A DNA stretch of 64,000 bases from Lysinimonas soli (GCF_042655435.1 NZ_JBHSMG010000001.1:434001-498000), one strand, 5' to 3'; shown: positions 40,879-50,098, counted from the stretch's first letter. The notes: generated by a model not told the origin, from the letters alone. Numbers and translations: made by a program.

Positions 40879-40951
40879 CGGGGACGGGACGACCAGTCTG
40901 TCCACCCCGGGCGAAGGAACCGGATATCACCCCCGCCTCACCCCGGACGGG

Positions 40952-42151
40952 TCAGGTGCGACGCAACTGCGCCAGCTGAGCCGACGCCCGATCGAGCACC
41001 TCCGCGCGCTTGCAGAACGCGAATCGCACGAGAGATCGGTAGTCGGCGTGACGCTCCGGCCGCACGAATGCGGTGAGGGGGATGCCGGCCACACCCGCGA
41101 GCTGGGGCAGCCGGCGGCAGAACTCCACGGCGTCGATGAATCCGAGGGGGGCGGCGTCGGCGATGATGAAGTACGAGCCGTCGGGCCTGCTGACCTCGAA
41201 GCCCGCGCGACGCAGACCGGAGCCGAGCAGCTCGCGCTTGACGGCGAGGGCGGCGGCGGCATCCGCGAAGTAGGAGTCGGGCAGGCCGAGCCCGGTCGCG
41301 ATCGCGGGCTGGAACGGGGCACCGCTGACGTAGCTGAGGAACTGCTTGACCGCGAGGATCGCGTCGAGCAGCTCGGGCGGCGCGATGAGCCAGCCGATCT
41401 TCCAGCCGGTCGTGCTGAAGGTCTTGCCGCCACTGGAGATGGTGACGGTGCGTTCGCGCGCTCCGGGCAGGGTCGAGATCGGGATGTGCTCGACGCCGAA
41501 GACCAGGTGTTCGTACACCTCGTCGGTGACGATGATCGCGTCGTGCCGGTGGGCGAGTTCCACGATGAGTTCAAGGGCTTCGCGGTCGAGCACCGTGCCG
41601 GTCGGGTTGTGGGGGGAGTTGATCAGGATGACGCGGGTGCGATCCGTGACGGCGGCGCGCAGCCGGTCGAGGTCGGGCCGGAACGCAGGGGCCGGCAGCG
41701 CGACCGTCACGTGCACACCGCCGGCAAGCGCGATCATCGCCGCGTAGGAGTCGTAGAACGGCTCGAAGGTGACGACCTCGTCGCCCGCATCGACGAGGGC
41801 CAGCAGGGTGGCCGCGATCGCCTCGGTGGCTCCGGTCGTGACCAGCACCTCGCGCTCGGGATCGACCCGCAGGCCGTAGAAGCGCTGTTGATGATTCGCG
41901 ATGGCCTCGAGCAGAACCGGCATGCCGCGTCCGGGTGGGTATTGGTTGAGGCCCTCGTCGATCGCCCGCTTGGCGGCCTCGAGCACGGCACGTGGGCCGT
42001 CCTCGTCGGGGTAACCCTGACCCAGATTGATCGCCCCGGTGCGCGCGGCGAGTGCCGACATCTCGGCGAAGATCGTCGGACGCAGCTCGCCGTCGTCGCT
42101 CAGCAGCATCGCCCCGCGTGCGGCGCGAACCCAGGATCCCGAGACACTCAT
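40952..42151 (-). CDS. PLP-dependent class I/II aminotransferase
   Basis: 399 aa. Fold-type I landmarks: INLGQGYPDEDGP, NQYPPGRGMPVLLEAIA, INSPHNPTGTVLD, VTDEVYEHLVF, the PLP-binding Lys in ISSGGKTFSTTGWKIGW, and the terminal Arg in VRFAFCKR. The NQYPPGRG and GKTFSTTGWKIGW segments are typical of the kynurenine/methionine aminotransferase and DapC-like group; the substrate cannot be fixed. ATG 42149-42151 follows TAGGTT by 7 nt on the minus strand; longer in-frame extension would cross the divergent lipoprotein promoter. Confidence 0.9.
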   Translation of the reverse strand: MSVSGSWVRAARGAMLLSDDGELRPTIFAEMSALAARTGAINLGQGYPDEDGPRAVLEAAKRAIDEGLNQYPPGRGMPVLLEAIANHQQRFYGLRVDPEREVLVTTGATEAIAATLLALVDAGDEVVTFEPFYDSYAAMIALAGGVHVTVALPAPAFRPDLDRLRAAVTDRTRVILINSPHNPTGTVLDREALELIVELAHRHDAIIVTDEVYEHLVFGVEHIPISTLPGARERTVTISSGGKTFSTTGWKIGWLIAPPELLDAILAVKQFLSYVSGAPFQPAIATGLGLPDSYFADAAAALAVKRELLGSGLRRAGFEVSRPDGSYFIIADAAPLGFIDAVEFCRRLPQLAGVAGIPLTAFVRPERHADYRSLVRFAFCKRAEVLDRASAQLAQLRRT

Positions 42152-42158
42152 CCCCGCC

Positions 42159-42164
42159 AACCTA
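42159..42164 (-). promoter_or_regulatory. -10 box of leaderless promoter for aminotransferase gene
   Basis: TAGGTT on the minus strand, 7 nt before ATG at 42151. Confidence 0.55.
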
Positions 42165-42255
42165 CCGGTGAGGAACGGGGCCTCCTCCCCACTACGTTCG
42201 CGGCGACGTCCACCCACACTGTGGATTCCGGATGCCGCGTGCCGAGCCGGTGCCC

Positions 42256-42261
42256 TACCGT
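42256..42261 (+). promoter_or_regulatory. -10 box of leaderless promoter for lipoprotein gene
   Basis: TACCGT, then 7 nt, then ATG at 42269. Confidence 0.55.
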
Positions 42262-42268
42262 CGTGGGT

Positions 42269-42811
42269 ATGCGCATCGGGTCGTTGCTCCTCACGCTGGG
42301 GGTGCTGCTCGCCCTCGCCGGATGTGCCCCCGCCGCGTCGCCCCCGTCGTCGTCGACTCCGAGCGCGACGCCGGTGTTCGCGTCGGATGCGGAGGCGCTG
42401 AAGGCGGCGGAGACGGCGTACGCGGCGTACCTGAAGGTGTCGGATCAGGTTGCGCAGGACGGCTGGAAGGACCCGTCGCGGCTGAAGCCGTTCGCTAGAG
42501 GTGAAGCCCTTGCTAGAGACAAGGCAACGGCCAACCAGTTTGCTGCAAAGTCCCTCACCCAAGTTGGTAGCACCAGGTATGACAGCGCAAAGGTCGAAGG
42601 TGTGTCAGAGCGCGGTCGCGGCATGGTGGTCGTGACGATGTACCTCTGCGTTGACGTTTCGGGAGTGGACGTCCGTGGCCCAGACGGTACCTCTGTCGTT
42701 CCCAAAGATCGTCAAACGCGAGTGCCGCTTGAGGTCGATGTCGACAACTTCGAAGAAACCAAAATGAAAGTGAGTCGAAACGACGCATGGTCGGGTACGG
42801 ACTTCTGCTGA
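42269..42811 (+). CDS. Lipoprotein of unknown function
   Basis: 180 aa. Signal peptide MRIGSLLLTLGVLLALAGC with lipobox LAGC, so Cys19 should be lipidated and the protein anchored outside the membrane. After a Ser/Pro linker comes a compact domain (EALKAAETAYAAYLKVSDQVAQDG, then MVVVTMYLCVDVSGVDV and DAWSGTDFC, giving two Cys for a possible disulfide). This resembles short Microbacteriaceae lipoproteins without a known role. From about codon 73 the base composition falls to roughly 57% GC, while the first part is near 70%. The end overlaps the next gene by 25 nt. Confidence 0.8.
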   Translation: MRIGSLLLTLGVLLALAGCAPAASPPSSSTPSATPVFASDAEALKAAETAYAAYLKVSDQVAQDGWKDPSRLKPFARGEALARDKATANQFAAKSLTQVGSTRYDSAKVEGVSERGRGMVVVTMYLCVDVSGVDVRGPDGTSVVPKDRQTRVPLEVDVDNFEETKMKVSRNDAWSGTDFC

Positions 42812-42920
42812 CAATGGTTGTGGGTCTGCTCATCGGTGGACCAATTGCGCATTCCGACGGCTGCAGCTTGGGCGAGATTGCTACAGGAGCTTGTTCGGTC
42901 GGTGGTTCCGTCGATGGTGG
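42490..42920. other. Lower-GC patch spanning two gene junctions
   Basis: By counting 60-base rows, GC is 57, 57, 62, 62, 45, 58 and 60% from 42481 to 42900, against roughly 70% on both sides. The patch covers the 3' two-thirds of the lipoprotein gene and the 5' end of the PKD-like gene, and includes adenine-rich codons rare elsewhere. Confidence 0.75.
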
Positions 42921-43563
42921 TTCTGCAGTGCTCGAAGGCACCGAGACCGTGCCCGGCACCCCCGGCTCCGGCGCCGGCTCCGGGGCCAAGGGGTCTGCGC
43001 CCGATGCCTGCCCGATCGTCCGGTTGGGCAAGTGCTTCGGCACCGTTCCCAAGCCCTCAGACCCGACTCCGGCGGCGCAGCCCATCACGCTGCGGGACAT
43101 CGCGAGCTTCCGCCCGGCCGCGGGAGTCCAGCACATGGAGCCGAACGGCTGGGTCGTCGCCGGTCTCGACGCCAACATCTACGCCGTCGTCGGCCAGCGG
43201 CTCGTCGATGGAGCCCTGCTCGGACGCCCGGCGACCGTGCGCTTCACGCCTGTGGGCTACCGATGGAACTACGGCGACGGCACCGCGGCGGTGCGGTCCA
43301 CCCAGGGCGCGACCTGGGCATCCCAGGGGCTGCGCGACTTCGATCCGACGCCCACGAGCCACGTCTACGCCGACGAAGGGGAGTACGTCATCCGACTGAG
43401 CATCGACTTCCGCGCCGAGTACCGGTTCGGATCATCCGGATTCGTTCCGATCACCGGCACTGTCACGGTTCCCGCGAACGAGCTGTACGTCACGGTGACG
43501 GGTGCGAAGACCGTGCTCGTCGAACACGACTGCTCGGCGAACCCCAGCGGCCCCGGATGTTAG
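42787..43563 (+). CDS. Exported PKD-like protein
   Basis: 258 aa. Signal peptide MVGYGLLLTMVVGLLIGGPIAHS, a Cys-containing and Gly/Ser-rich spacer (GTPGSGAGSGAKGSAPDACPIV), then a beta-rich region ending in a PKD-like core: RWNYGDGTAA and SHVYADEGEYVIRLSIDF, the usual W-x-F/Y-G-D-G and H-x-Y-x-x-x-G-x-Y motifs. Proteins of this type occur beside small lipoproteins in Microbacteriaceae and are presumed surface-exposed. The 25-nt overlap suggests cotranslation with the lipoprotein. The first 45 codons lie in the low-GC patch. Confidence 0.78.
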   Translation: MVGYGLLLTMVVGLLIGGPIAHSDGCSLGEIATGACSVGGSVDGGSAVLEGTETVPGTPGSGAGSGAKGSAPDACPIVRLGKCFGTVPKPSDPTPAAQPITLRDIASFRPAAGVQHMEPNGWVVAGLDANIYAVVGQRLVDGALLGRPATVRFTPVGYRWNYGDGTAAVRSTQGATWASQGLRDFDPTPTSHVYADEGEYVIRLSIDFRAEYRFGSSGFVPITGTVTVPANELYVTVTGAKTVLVEHDCSANPSGPGC

Positions 43564-43663
43564 GCCGGCCAGCAGGCGAACAGCAGTAGGCTCCCAGCGC
43601 CAGTAAATGCAACGCTCAGCTTCGAGCGGGATGCTGGCTCCGCTGAAAGGAGCATCCCGACAA

Positions 43664-45118
43664 ATGCCCGACTCACCCCAGACTCCGTCCGACTCCGAGG
43701 TCCCGAACGAGGCGCCGAAGAGCGAGGGCGAGGCACAGAGCATCGAAGCCCAGAGCACTCCGGCCCCGACGTCGCCCGTGAACGCCTCGCCGACCACGCC
43801 GGTCGTCGCCCCTGCCGTCACCGCCGACGCGCCGAGCGCCCCCGCTGCCGACACCGCCGCGTACCCGGCCGGCACCCTCCCCGCCGCCGCACCGGCGGTG
43901 ACCGCCGCGAAGAGGGGCAACGTCGGGCCCCTGATCGCCGCCCTTGCCGTCGGAGCCGTGCTCGGCGGCGCATCCGGGGCGGGCGTCGCCGCATGGGCCG
44001 TCAGCGCCAACAGCGGCACGCACACCACGAGCAGCTCACCGCAGACCATCACGGTCAACAACAAGGACGACGTCACCACCGTCACCGCGGTCGCCGCCAA
44101 GGCCAGCCCGTCGGTCGTGACCGTGGACGTGTCCGCCAGCAGCGAGGGTGGCACCGGGTCCGGTGTCGTGCTGAGTGCCGACGGCTACGTGCTCACCAAC
44201 ACGCACGTGGTCACCCTCGACGGCAACTCCGCCAACGGGACCATCGAGGTCACCACCTACGACGGCAAGCTCTACAAGGCGACCGTCGTGGGTACCGACC
44301 CGATCGTCGATCTGGCGGTCATCAAGCTCCAGGGTGCCAGCGGCCTGCAGCCGATCGAGTTCGGCGACTCGAGCAAGATCAACGTGGGCGACAAGGCGAT
44401 CGCGATCGGGGCGCCCCTCGGTCTGTCGAACACCGTCACCGACGGCATCGTGAGCGCGCTCAACCGGTCCATCCAGATCGCCTCATCGGCGGTGCCCAAC
44501 GGCAGCTCGTCCGACGGTGCGACCCCCGCCCCCAACGACGGAAGCAGCCCGTACAACTTCTGGAACTTCAACCAGAACGGCCAGAGCGGATCGAACTCGA
44601 CGCAGTCCTCCGAGATCTCGCTGCCCGTCATCCAGACGGATGCCCCGATCAACCCCGGCAACTCCGGCGGCGCCCTGCTGAACAGCTCCGGCAAGCTCAT
44701 CGGGATCAACGTCGCGATCGCGAGCACGGGAAGCACCTCGACCTCGACCCAGTCGGGGTCGATCGGGGTCGGCTTCGCCATCCCTGCCGAACTGGCCAAG
44801 CGCATCTCGAGCGAGATCATCAAGACCGGCCACGGCAGCCATGGACTGCTCGGCGCCTCGGTGCAGACCGCGACGAGCGACAACAGCTCGGTCGTCGGGG
44901 CGCTGATCGCCGACGTCAGCGCGGGTGCCGGGGCCGACAAGGCGGGACTCAAGAAGGGTGACATCGTCACCTCGTTCAACGGGGTCCCGATCACCAACAG
45001 CACCGACCTGACCGCGCAGGTGCGCTTCCTGGCTCCGGGGAGCACCGCCAAGCTCACGTATCTGCGTGGCTCGAGCTCCAGCACCGTGGACGTCACCCTC
45101 GGGACGCTCAAGAGCTAG
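43664..45118 (+). CDS. HtrA/DegP-type membrane serine protease with PDZ domain
   Basis: 484 aa. A long Pro/Ala/Thr-rich cytoplasmic tail (residues 1-85), one membrane helix (GPLIAALAVGAVLGGASGAGVAAWAVSA), then a trypsin-like domain with His in VLTNTHVV, Asp in DPIVDLAVIKLQ and Ser in NPGNSGGALLNSSG. A C-terminal PDZ domain follows (GAGADKAGLKKGDIVTSFNGVPI). This S1C family handles damaged envelope proteins and sometimes cleaves regulators. ATG 43664 is preceded by AAAGGAG 11 nt upstream; an upstream ATG at 43607 would add residues before the ribosome site. TAGGCT at 43587-43592 is the likely -10 box. Confidence 0.92.
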   Translation: MPDSPQTPSDSEVPNEAPKSEGEAQSIEAQSTPAPTSPVNASPTTPVVAPAVTADAPSAPAADTAAYPAGTLPAAAPAVTAAKRGNVGPLIAALAVGAVLGGASGAGVAAWAVSANSGTHTTSSSPQTITVNNKDDVTTVTAVAAKASPSVVTVDVSASSEGGTGSGVVLSADGYVLTNTHVVTLDGNSANGTIEVTTYDGKLYKATVVGTDPIVDLAVIKLQGASGLQPIEFGDSSKINVGDKAIAIGAPLGLSNTVTDGIVSALNRSIQIASSAVPNGSSSDGATPAPNDGSSPYNFWNFNQNGQSGSNSTQSSEISLPVIQTDAPINPGNSGGALLNSSGKLIGINVAIASTGSTSTSTQSGSIGVGFAIPAELAKRISSEIIKTGHGSHGLLGASVQTATSDNSSVVGALIADVSAGAGADKAGLKKGDIVTSFNGVPITNSTDLTAQVRFLAPGSTAKLTYLRGSSSSTVDVTLGTLKS

Positions 45119-45150
45119 CAGTCAGCAGGATCGGCCGCGAGGGCCGACAT

Positions 45151-45186
45151 ACCGCGGGGAGTTGGCCGAGGCCGGCTCCCCGCGGT
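45151..45186 (+). terminator. Hairpin terminator after the HtrA-type gene
   Basis: Perfect 11-bp arms ACCGCGGGGAG (45151-45161) and CTCCCCGCGGT (45176-45186); the 14-nt loop can form its own GGCC/GGCC pairing. The following 126 nt hold a probable -10 box TAAGCT (45235-45240) for the glycosyltransferase. Confidence 0.75.
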
Positions 45187-45312
45187 GTTCCCGGCCCCGT
45201 TTCCCGAGCCTGACCTCCGGCAATTCGGCCGCTGCTAAGCTCGTCGCGCCCACCTTTCGATGGGCGATGCCGGCAGCCGCAGACTCCGGTGGTACCCGCG
45301 GGGAGCGTGCAG

Positions 45313-46353
45313 ATGGCGACGACGTCACGCCCTGGTGTGTCGTACGTCATGCCCGTGCTCAACGAGGCCGGCTACGTCGAGTCGGCGATCCGGAGCGTGC
45401 TCGAGCAGGACTACCGCGGTCCGGTCGAGATCGTGCTGGCCCTCGGCCCCTCGAGCGACGGCACCCGCGCGATCGTCGAGCGTCTCGCGGCGGCCGACCC
45501 CCGCATCCGGCTGGTCGAGAACCCCGGTATGGACATCCCCATCGGCCTCAATCTCGCGATCGCCGCCTGCCGCAACCCCGTGATCATCCGGGTGGATGCG
45601 CACACCGAGCTCGCCCCCGGCTACACCGAGCGCGGCGTCGCCGACCTCGAGCGCACCGGAGCCGCCACCGTGGGCGGAATCATGGTCGCGACCGGGGCGC
45701 CCGGCTTCCAGGCGGCGGCCGCCCGGGCCTACAACAGCCGGTTCGGCCTCGGTGGCGGCGCCTACCACGGCGACGATGCCAAGGAGGGCCCCGCAGAATC
45801 CGCCTATCTCGGGATCATGCATGCGGGGCTGCTGGCCGAGGTCGGCGGCTTCGACGAGACCCTGCGCCGCGGCGAGGACTGGGAGCTGAACTACCGACTT
45901 CGTCAGGCCGGCCACATCGTGTGGCTCGACCCGAAGCTGCGCGTCACGTACTGGCCGCGCAGCACCGCGACGAAGCTCGCGCGGCAGTTCTTCGCCACCG
46001 GGGTGTGGCGCGGAGAGCTGGTGCGGCGGCTCGGCGCACGCAACCCATTGCGGTTCTTCGCCCCGCCCCTGCTCGTGATCGCGACCGTGCTCTCGGTGAT
46101 CGCGATCCCGTTGCACGCGACCGGGGTGCTGAGCGGGATCGTCGGATGGATCGCCGCGCTCGTCTACCTCGGCCCGGCGCTCTACCTGGTGCTGCTCGCG
46201 GTCGCGGGCGCGACGAGCGAGGGAACGCCGGCCGATCGCATCCGGTTCGCGTCCGTCATCGCGATCATGCATTACAGCTGGGGCAGCGGATTCCTGCTCG
46301 GAGTCGTGCGCGGCGCCGGCAACGCGGTCGACACCTCCCGCACCGAGAGCTGA
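45313..46353 (+). CDS. GT2 family glycosyltransferase with C-terminal membrane helices
   Basis: 346 aa. GT-A domain: VSYVMPVLNEAGYVESAIRSVLEQDY, the donor-site acid in IVLALGPSSDGT, VIIRVDAHTEL (DxH version of the DxD motif), and RRGEDWELNYRLRQAGHIVW (the ED acceptor-side motif). Two to three helices (about residues 255-315) anchor it in the membrane. Similar to ExoA-like polysaccharide glycosyltransferases. It opens the wall-polymer island and ends 13 bp from the convergent TagF-like gene. ATG 45313 has GGGGAG 8 nt upstream. Confidence 0.85.
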   Translation: MATTSRPGVSYVMPVLNEAGYVESAIRSVLEQDYRGPVEIVLALGPSSDGTRAIVERLAAADPRIRLVENPGMDIPIGLNLAIAACRNPVIIRVDAHTELAPGYTERGVADLERTGAATVGGIMVATGAPGFQAAAARAYNSRFGLGGGAYHGDDAKEGPAESAYLGIMHAGLLAEVGGFDETLRRGEDWELNYRLRQAGHIVWLDPKLRVTYWPRSTATKLARQFFATGVWRGELVRRLGARNPLRFFAPPLLVIATVLSVIAIPLHATGVLSGIVGWIAALVYLGPALYLVLLAVAGATSEGTPADRIRFASVIAIMHYSWGSGFLLGVVRGAGNAVDTSRTES

Positions 46354-46366
46354 GCGCGCGCGCTGC

Positions 46367-49240
46367 TCAGCCCAGCCAGCCCTCGTCGAGCAGGTGCCGC
46401 ACGACCCGTTCGCCGGCGTGGCCGTCGTCGAGCGGAGTGAACCGGGCGCGCCAGGCGGCGCGGCGCTCGGCGAAGGCGGGAGCCGCGGCATCCGCCCCCA
46501 GCACGGCGGCGCGCAGCCCGTCGCGATCGTGCACGACGGGTCCGGGTGCCTCCGCCAGCAGATCGAAGTAGAAGCCCCGCAGATCGGTGCTGTAGTGCGC
46601 CAGGTCGGGGGTGAAGAAGATCATCGGCTTGTCGGTGCCGACGACGTCGAACATCGCCGAGGAGTAGTCGGTCACGAACACGTCGGCGAGTTGCAGCAGA
46701 TCCGACATGTCCGGGTAGCTCGTGACGTCGATCAGCTGGGCGCCCTCGAGGTCCTGGCCGTAGCGCAGGGTGCGCGAATGGCCGCGCAGCAGCAGCACGT
46801 GGTCGCCCCCCAGCTCGCCGGCGAAACTCGCGAGGTCGACGTAGTCGACCATCTCGGTGCGGTCGTCGCGCCAGGTCGGAGCGTAGAGCACCACGCGCGC
46901 CGTGTCGCTCAGGCCGAGTACGGCACGCACGGCGCGGATGCGCTCCGGGTGCGCGAACACGTCGTTGCGGGGATAGCCGTGCTGCCAGATCGGGCCGTCC
47001 ATCGCGTAGGCCGAGCGGAAGATCTCGGCGCTGTACGGATTCTGGGCGAGCAGGGCATCCCAACGGGCGCTCTCGCGCCGGATCGCGATCCGGGTGCGCA
47101 ACCCCGGGTTGCGATCGAGGGCGAGGCGTTTGAGCATCGTGCCGTGCCAGGTCTGCAGCACCTTCTGATGCGGCCGAGGACGGTACCGCTTGCGCAGCCA
47201 GTCGTTCACGACCAGCGTGCGGGCGGCGGCACGCACCCGCCACCACTCACGGCTGCCCTCGACGATCCGGGTCGCGCCGTCGGGCACGGCGACCGAGGCG
47301 TCGACGACGCTCCAGTACCGCCGAGTCTCGGGCCGGATGCCGGCGAGCGCCCGATCGATGCCGAGCGGGTTGTCGGAGGCCGACTGGCCGTAGAAGCTCT
47401 CGAAGAAGACCGCGTCGTCGGGGGTCGGTCGCGCGCGGCGGTACTCCCGCTCGAGCCGCTTCTGGGCGACGGGCCCGCGCTCGTCGTCGGCGAGCGGCGG
47501 CGACACCCGCAGCAGCAGGCCCCCGGCGGTGGCGAGCAGCTGCGCCCGGAACAGCGGATGCCGCAACTCGCCGGGCAACTCGGCATCGACCTCGACGCGC
47601 GCCGTGTCGGGTCTGGCGCCCGGTGCGGGTTCGGCCGCCGCCCCGGTGCCGGGTTCGGCGCCGAGCGCGAGCCGGTAGTCGCCCGACGGGAGGGCGAGTC
47701 CGGAAGTCCCCCAGCGGGTCGACAGCAGCCGGAAGGTGGCCGTGACGACCCCGTCGGCCGCGACGATCGCGCCCGGGCGCTGGGTTCGTGCGCCGTCGAG
47801 CCGCACGGTCCCGACGACGTGCGCGGCCCGGTCGATGGTGATCGTGAGCGCCGGCCCATCGTCGTCGCCCGTTGCGCCGTCGGTGTCGGCGTCGAACCGG
47901 GCGGAGGTCACCCGCGAGCGGACCGTCGCGGGCCACGGAACCTCGGCGACGGTCAGGCCGAGTGAGACCGCGATGCCGCTGCGGCGCAGTATCTCGGCCA
48001 GCACGCGTTCGGTGCCGCGCCCGTCGAGCAGGTCGATGTGCTCGTCGCGCAACCAGCGCACGTGCGCCGCGGTCGCGGCGGCCGCCGCGGGATCGCGGTC
48101 GAGCCGATCGATCATCGCGAGCACGTGCCGCCAGTCGGCGAGCTGTCGGCCGTCGGTGAAGGCGCGGTACGGCGTGTAGAGCCCGCGGGCTCGGGCGTAG
48201 TGCTCGACGTCCGGTGCGAGGAACACGATCGGGCCGCCGAGCAGGCTGTAGTCGTAGGCGATCGAGGAGTAGTCGGTGATCAGCAGGTCGATCGCGGGCA
48301 GCGCCGGGGTGATCTCGGGCAGGCGCTCGGGATCGAGCATCCGGATGCGGTCCGAGCGCGCCGGTCCGCTCGCGTAGTCGCCGCGGCCGAGCGGATGGGT
48401 GCGCAGCAGCAGCACGCTGTCGGTGCGATCCAGCCAGGCGGCGATCGCCTCCCAGTCCGCCTCCCGGGGCACGCCGGGGTCCGCCGCGCCATCGCGCCAG
48501 GTGGGGGCCGAGAGCACGAGACGGGCGGTGGTGGGCAGGGGACCGGCGACGGCGTCGATCAGGGCGCGCGCGGTCGCTCGGCGGGACTCGGCGGACCCGG
48601 CCAGCAGCACGTCGTCGCGCGGATCGCCCGTCACCACGACGCGTGACGGTGCGACGCCGAACGCGCTGACGATGCGCGTCGCGACGAGAGCCGAGGCGAC
48701 GGGGAACAGCGAGATACCGCGCCCGCCGTACCGGTAGGCCCTGGCCATCACCGCGCGCACCAGCCGGTGATCGGGCAGGAACGAGACGCGCAGGGCGGCG
48801 GGGGCGTCGAGGTGGAGCTTCTTGAGGGGGATGCCGTGCCACAGCTGCACGACGTATCCACCGCGGGTCGCGTAGCGGTTCACGTCGCCGAACCCATGGG
48901 TGACCACGAGCACCTTGGCCCGGAGCGTGAGGCGGAAGCCGCGCCATCCGCGCCGCAGCTCGGCGTCGAGCCCCAGCTCGCGTGCCGTCGCGAGCTCGTC
49001 GGCGGTGCCGGCGAGCCAGATCAGGCGCACCTGGCCGGGCAGACGCGAGCGGGCCAGCCGGTAGAGCGGCAGGGCTCCCTCGCCGACGCCGATCCCCGAG
49101 CCGAACACCCACAGCCGCGGGGTGCGCGGGACGACGAGCGTCGCGAGGGCTCCGAGCGCGTAGAGCGGGAGGCGCAGCACCTTGCGGGCGTTGCCGGCTC
49201 CGAAAGTGAAACTCGCCATGGTCGACCACGATTCTGTCAC
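46367..49240 (-). CDS. Double-headed CDP-glycerol glycerophosphotransferase (TagB/TagF-like)
   Basis: 957 aa with two complete glycerophosphotransferase modules. Module 1 (about 40-410): VQLWHGIPLKKL (134-), GDPRDDVLL, LSAPTWRDG, RTHPLGRGDY and LLITDYSSIAYDYSLLG. Module 2 (about 600-950): LQTWHGTMLKRL, GYPRNDVFA, YAPTWRDDR, RGHSRTLRYG and FVTDYSSAMFDVVG. A beta-rich linker (about 430-590) joins them. Both keep the family His, Asp and Ser motifs, so one could prime and the other elongate, or each could use a different acceptor. Role: poly(polyol-phosphate) wall teichoic acid synthesis at the membrane. Start at GTG 49240; M8 is an alternative. Confidence 0.88.
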   Translation of the reverse strand: MTESWSTMASFTFGAGNARKVLRLPLYALGALATLVVPRTPRLWVFGSGIGVGEGALPLYRLARSRLPGQVRLIWLAGTADELATARELGLDAELRRGWRGFRLTLRAKVLVVTHGFGDVNRYATRGGYVVQLWHGIPLKKLHLDAPAALRVSFLPDHRLVRAVMARAYRYGGRGISLFPVASALVATRIVSAFGVAPSRVVVTGDPRDDVLLAGSAESRRATARALIDAVAGPLPTTARLVLSAPTWRDGAADPGVPREADWEAIAAWLDRTDSVLLLRTHPLGRGDYASGPARSDRIRMLDPERLPEITPALPAIDLLITDYSSIAYDYSLLGGPIVFLAPDVEHYARARGLYTPYRAFTDGRQLADWRHVLAMIDRLDRDPAAAAATAAHVRWLRDEHIDLLDGRGTERVLAEILRRSGIAVSLGLTVAEVPWPATVRSRVTSARFDADTDGATGDDDGPALTITIDRAAHVVGTVRLDGARTQRPGAIVAADGVVTATFRLLSTRWGTSGLALPSGDYRLALGAEPGTGAAAEPAPGARPDTARVEVDAELPGELRHPLFRAQLLATAGGLLLRVSPPLADDERGPVAQKRLEREYRRARPTPDDAVFFESFYGQSASDNPLGIDRALAGIRPETRRYWSVVDASVAVPDGATRIVEGSREWWRVRAAARTLVVNDWLRKRYRPRPHQKVLQTWHGTMLKRLALDRNPGLRTRIAIRRESARWDALLAQNPYSAEIFRSAYAMDGPIWQHGYPRNDVFAHPERIRAVRAVLGLSDTARVVLYAPTWRDDRTEMVDYVDLASFAGELGGDHVLLLRGHSRTLRYGQDLEGAQLIDVTSYPDMSDLLQLADVFVTDYSSAMFDVVGTDKPMIFFTPDLAHYSTDLRGFYFDLLAEAPGPVVHDRDGLRAAVLGADAAAPAFAERRAAWRARFTPLDDGHAGERVVRHLLDEGWLG

Positions 49241-49297
49241 GCCGCGCCGGGACCGGGGCTGTGCCGGGCACCGGCCGGCGGCCGGGAGCTCGCGGGG

Positions 49298-50092
49298 TCA
49301 GGCGGGCCGGCGGTCGGCGGCGTCCGGGGGAGGGGGATCGATCCGTCGTCGCAGAGCGCGCGGAGCCTTCGGCACCCGCACGACCACACCGAGCGCCTCG
49401 GGGAAGAGCTCGGGGGCCGGCCCGAACGCGCCGCGCGCCGAGCGGATGATGCGGCGGCCGAGCAGGTGGTTGCCGGTTCCACCGACGACAGCGCCGATGC
49501 CGAAGGGGATCGCGCGCCCGATGATCGAGGTGCCCTGCGTCACCGCGAAGCGCTTGAGGAAGGCGGAGCGAACCCGGTCGGCGACCTGACCGAACGCGGC
49601 CCGGGGGAGGCTCTTGGTGATGAACTCGCCCCAGTAGGCGCTTCGCGAACCGCGACCGCCGGCCTCGGCGGCGAACTGCTGCAGCAGCTCCTGACCGCCG
49701 GTGCCGAGCATGAGCGCCATGACGAGGGTGCGGGCCCGTTCGGGCTCGACCACCGCGATCCCGTGGATCTCGGTGACCGACTGCGCGAACAGGGCGCTTG
49801 CCTCGAGAAATCCCGCCGTCTCGACCCCCGAGAGCATGAGAGAGGTGCCGACGCCGACCGCGGGGATCGCCGCACTCGCGCCGACGAGGGCACCACCGCT
49901 GGTCACGGCGGTCAGGAACCGGCGCTCGAGAATCGCGACGACCTGCGCGGGTGAGGCGTCGGGCCGGCTCGACCGGATCGAACGCAGGTGCGCGAGCACG
50001 ACGGGCCGCTGCACCGACAGCACCTTGTCGATGCCCTGCGCGACGCGCGGGTGCAGCCCGTCGGACGTGGATGTCGCGATCTGCTCGGCCAT
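49298..50092 (-). CDS. EcsC family protein
   Basis: 264 aa. The conserved core of EcsC proteins is present: a helical start (VAQGIDKVLSVQRPVVLAHLRSIR), Gly-rich amphipathic helices (SGGALVGASAAIPAVGVGTSLMLSGVETAGFLEASALFAQSVTEIHG) and a second Gly-rich block (GRAIPFGIGAVVGGTGNHLLGRRII). The function of EcsC is undefined; in Bacillus it lies with an ABC exporter that affects secretion. ATG at 50090-50092 follows TACGGT by 6 nt; the longer reading frame would swallow the divergent promoter. Confidence 0.85.
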   Translation of the reverse strand: MAEQIATSTSDGLHPRVAQGIDKVLSVQRPVVLAHLRSIRSSRPDASPAQVVAILERRFLTAVTSGGALVGASAAIPAVGVGTSLMLSGVETAGFLEASALFAQSVTEIHGIAVVEPERARTLVMALMLGTGGQELLQQFAAEAGGRGSRSAYWGEFITKSLPRAAFGQVADRVRSAFLKRFAVTQGTSIIGRAIPFGIGAVVGGTGNHLLGRRIIRSARGAFGPAPELFPEALGVVVRVPKAPRALRRRIDPPPPDAADRRPA

Positions 50093-50098
50093 CTGCCC

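Noticed and set aside
40856..40885. tRNA-like T-arm at GGGGATCGAATCCCC
   Set aside because: The loop between the arms is too short for a T-loop and no acceptor, D or anticodon stem can be placed around it; it is better read as an operator-like palindrome.
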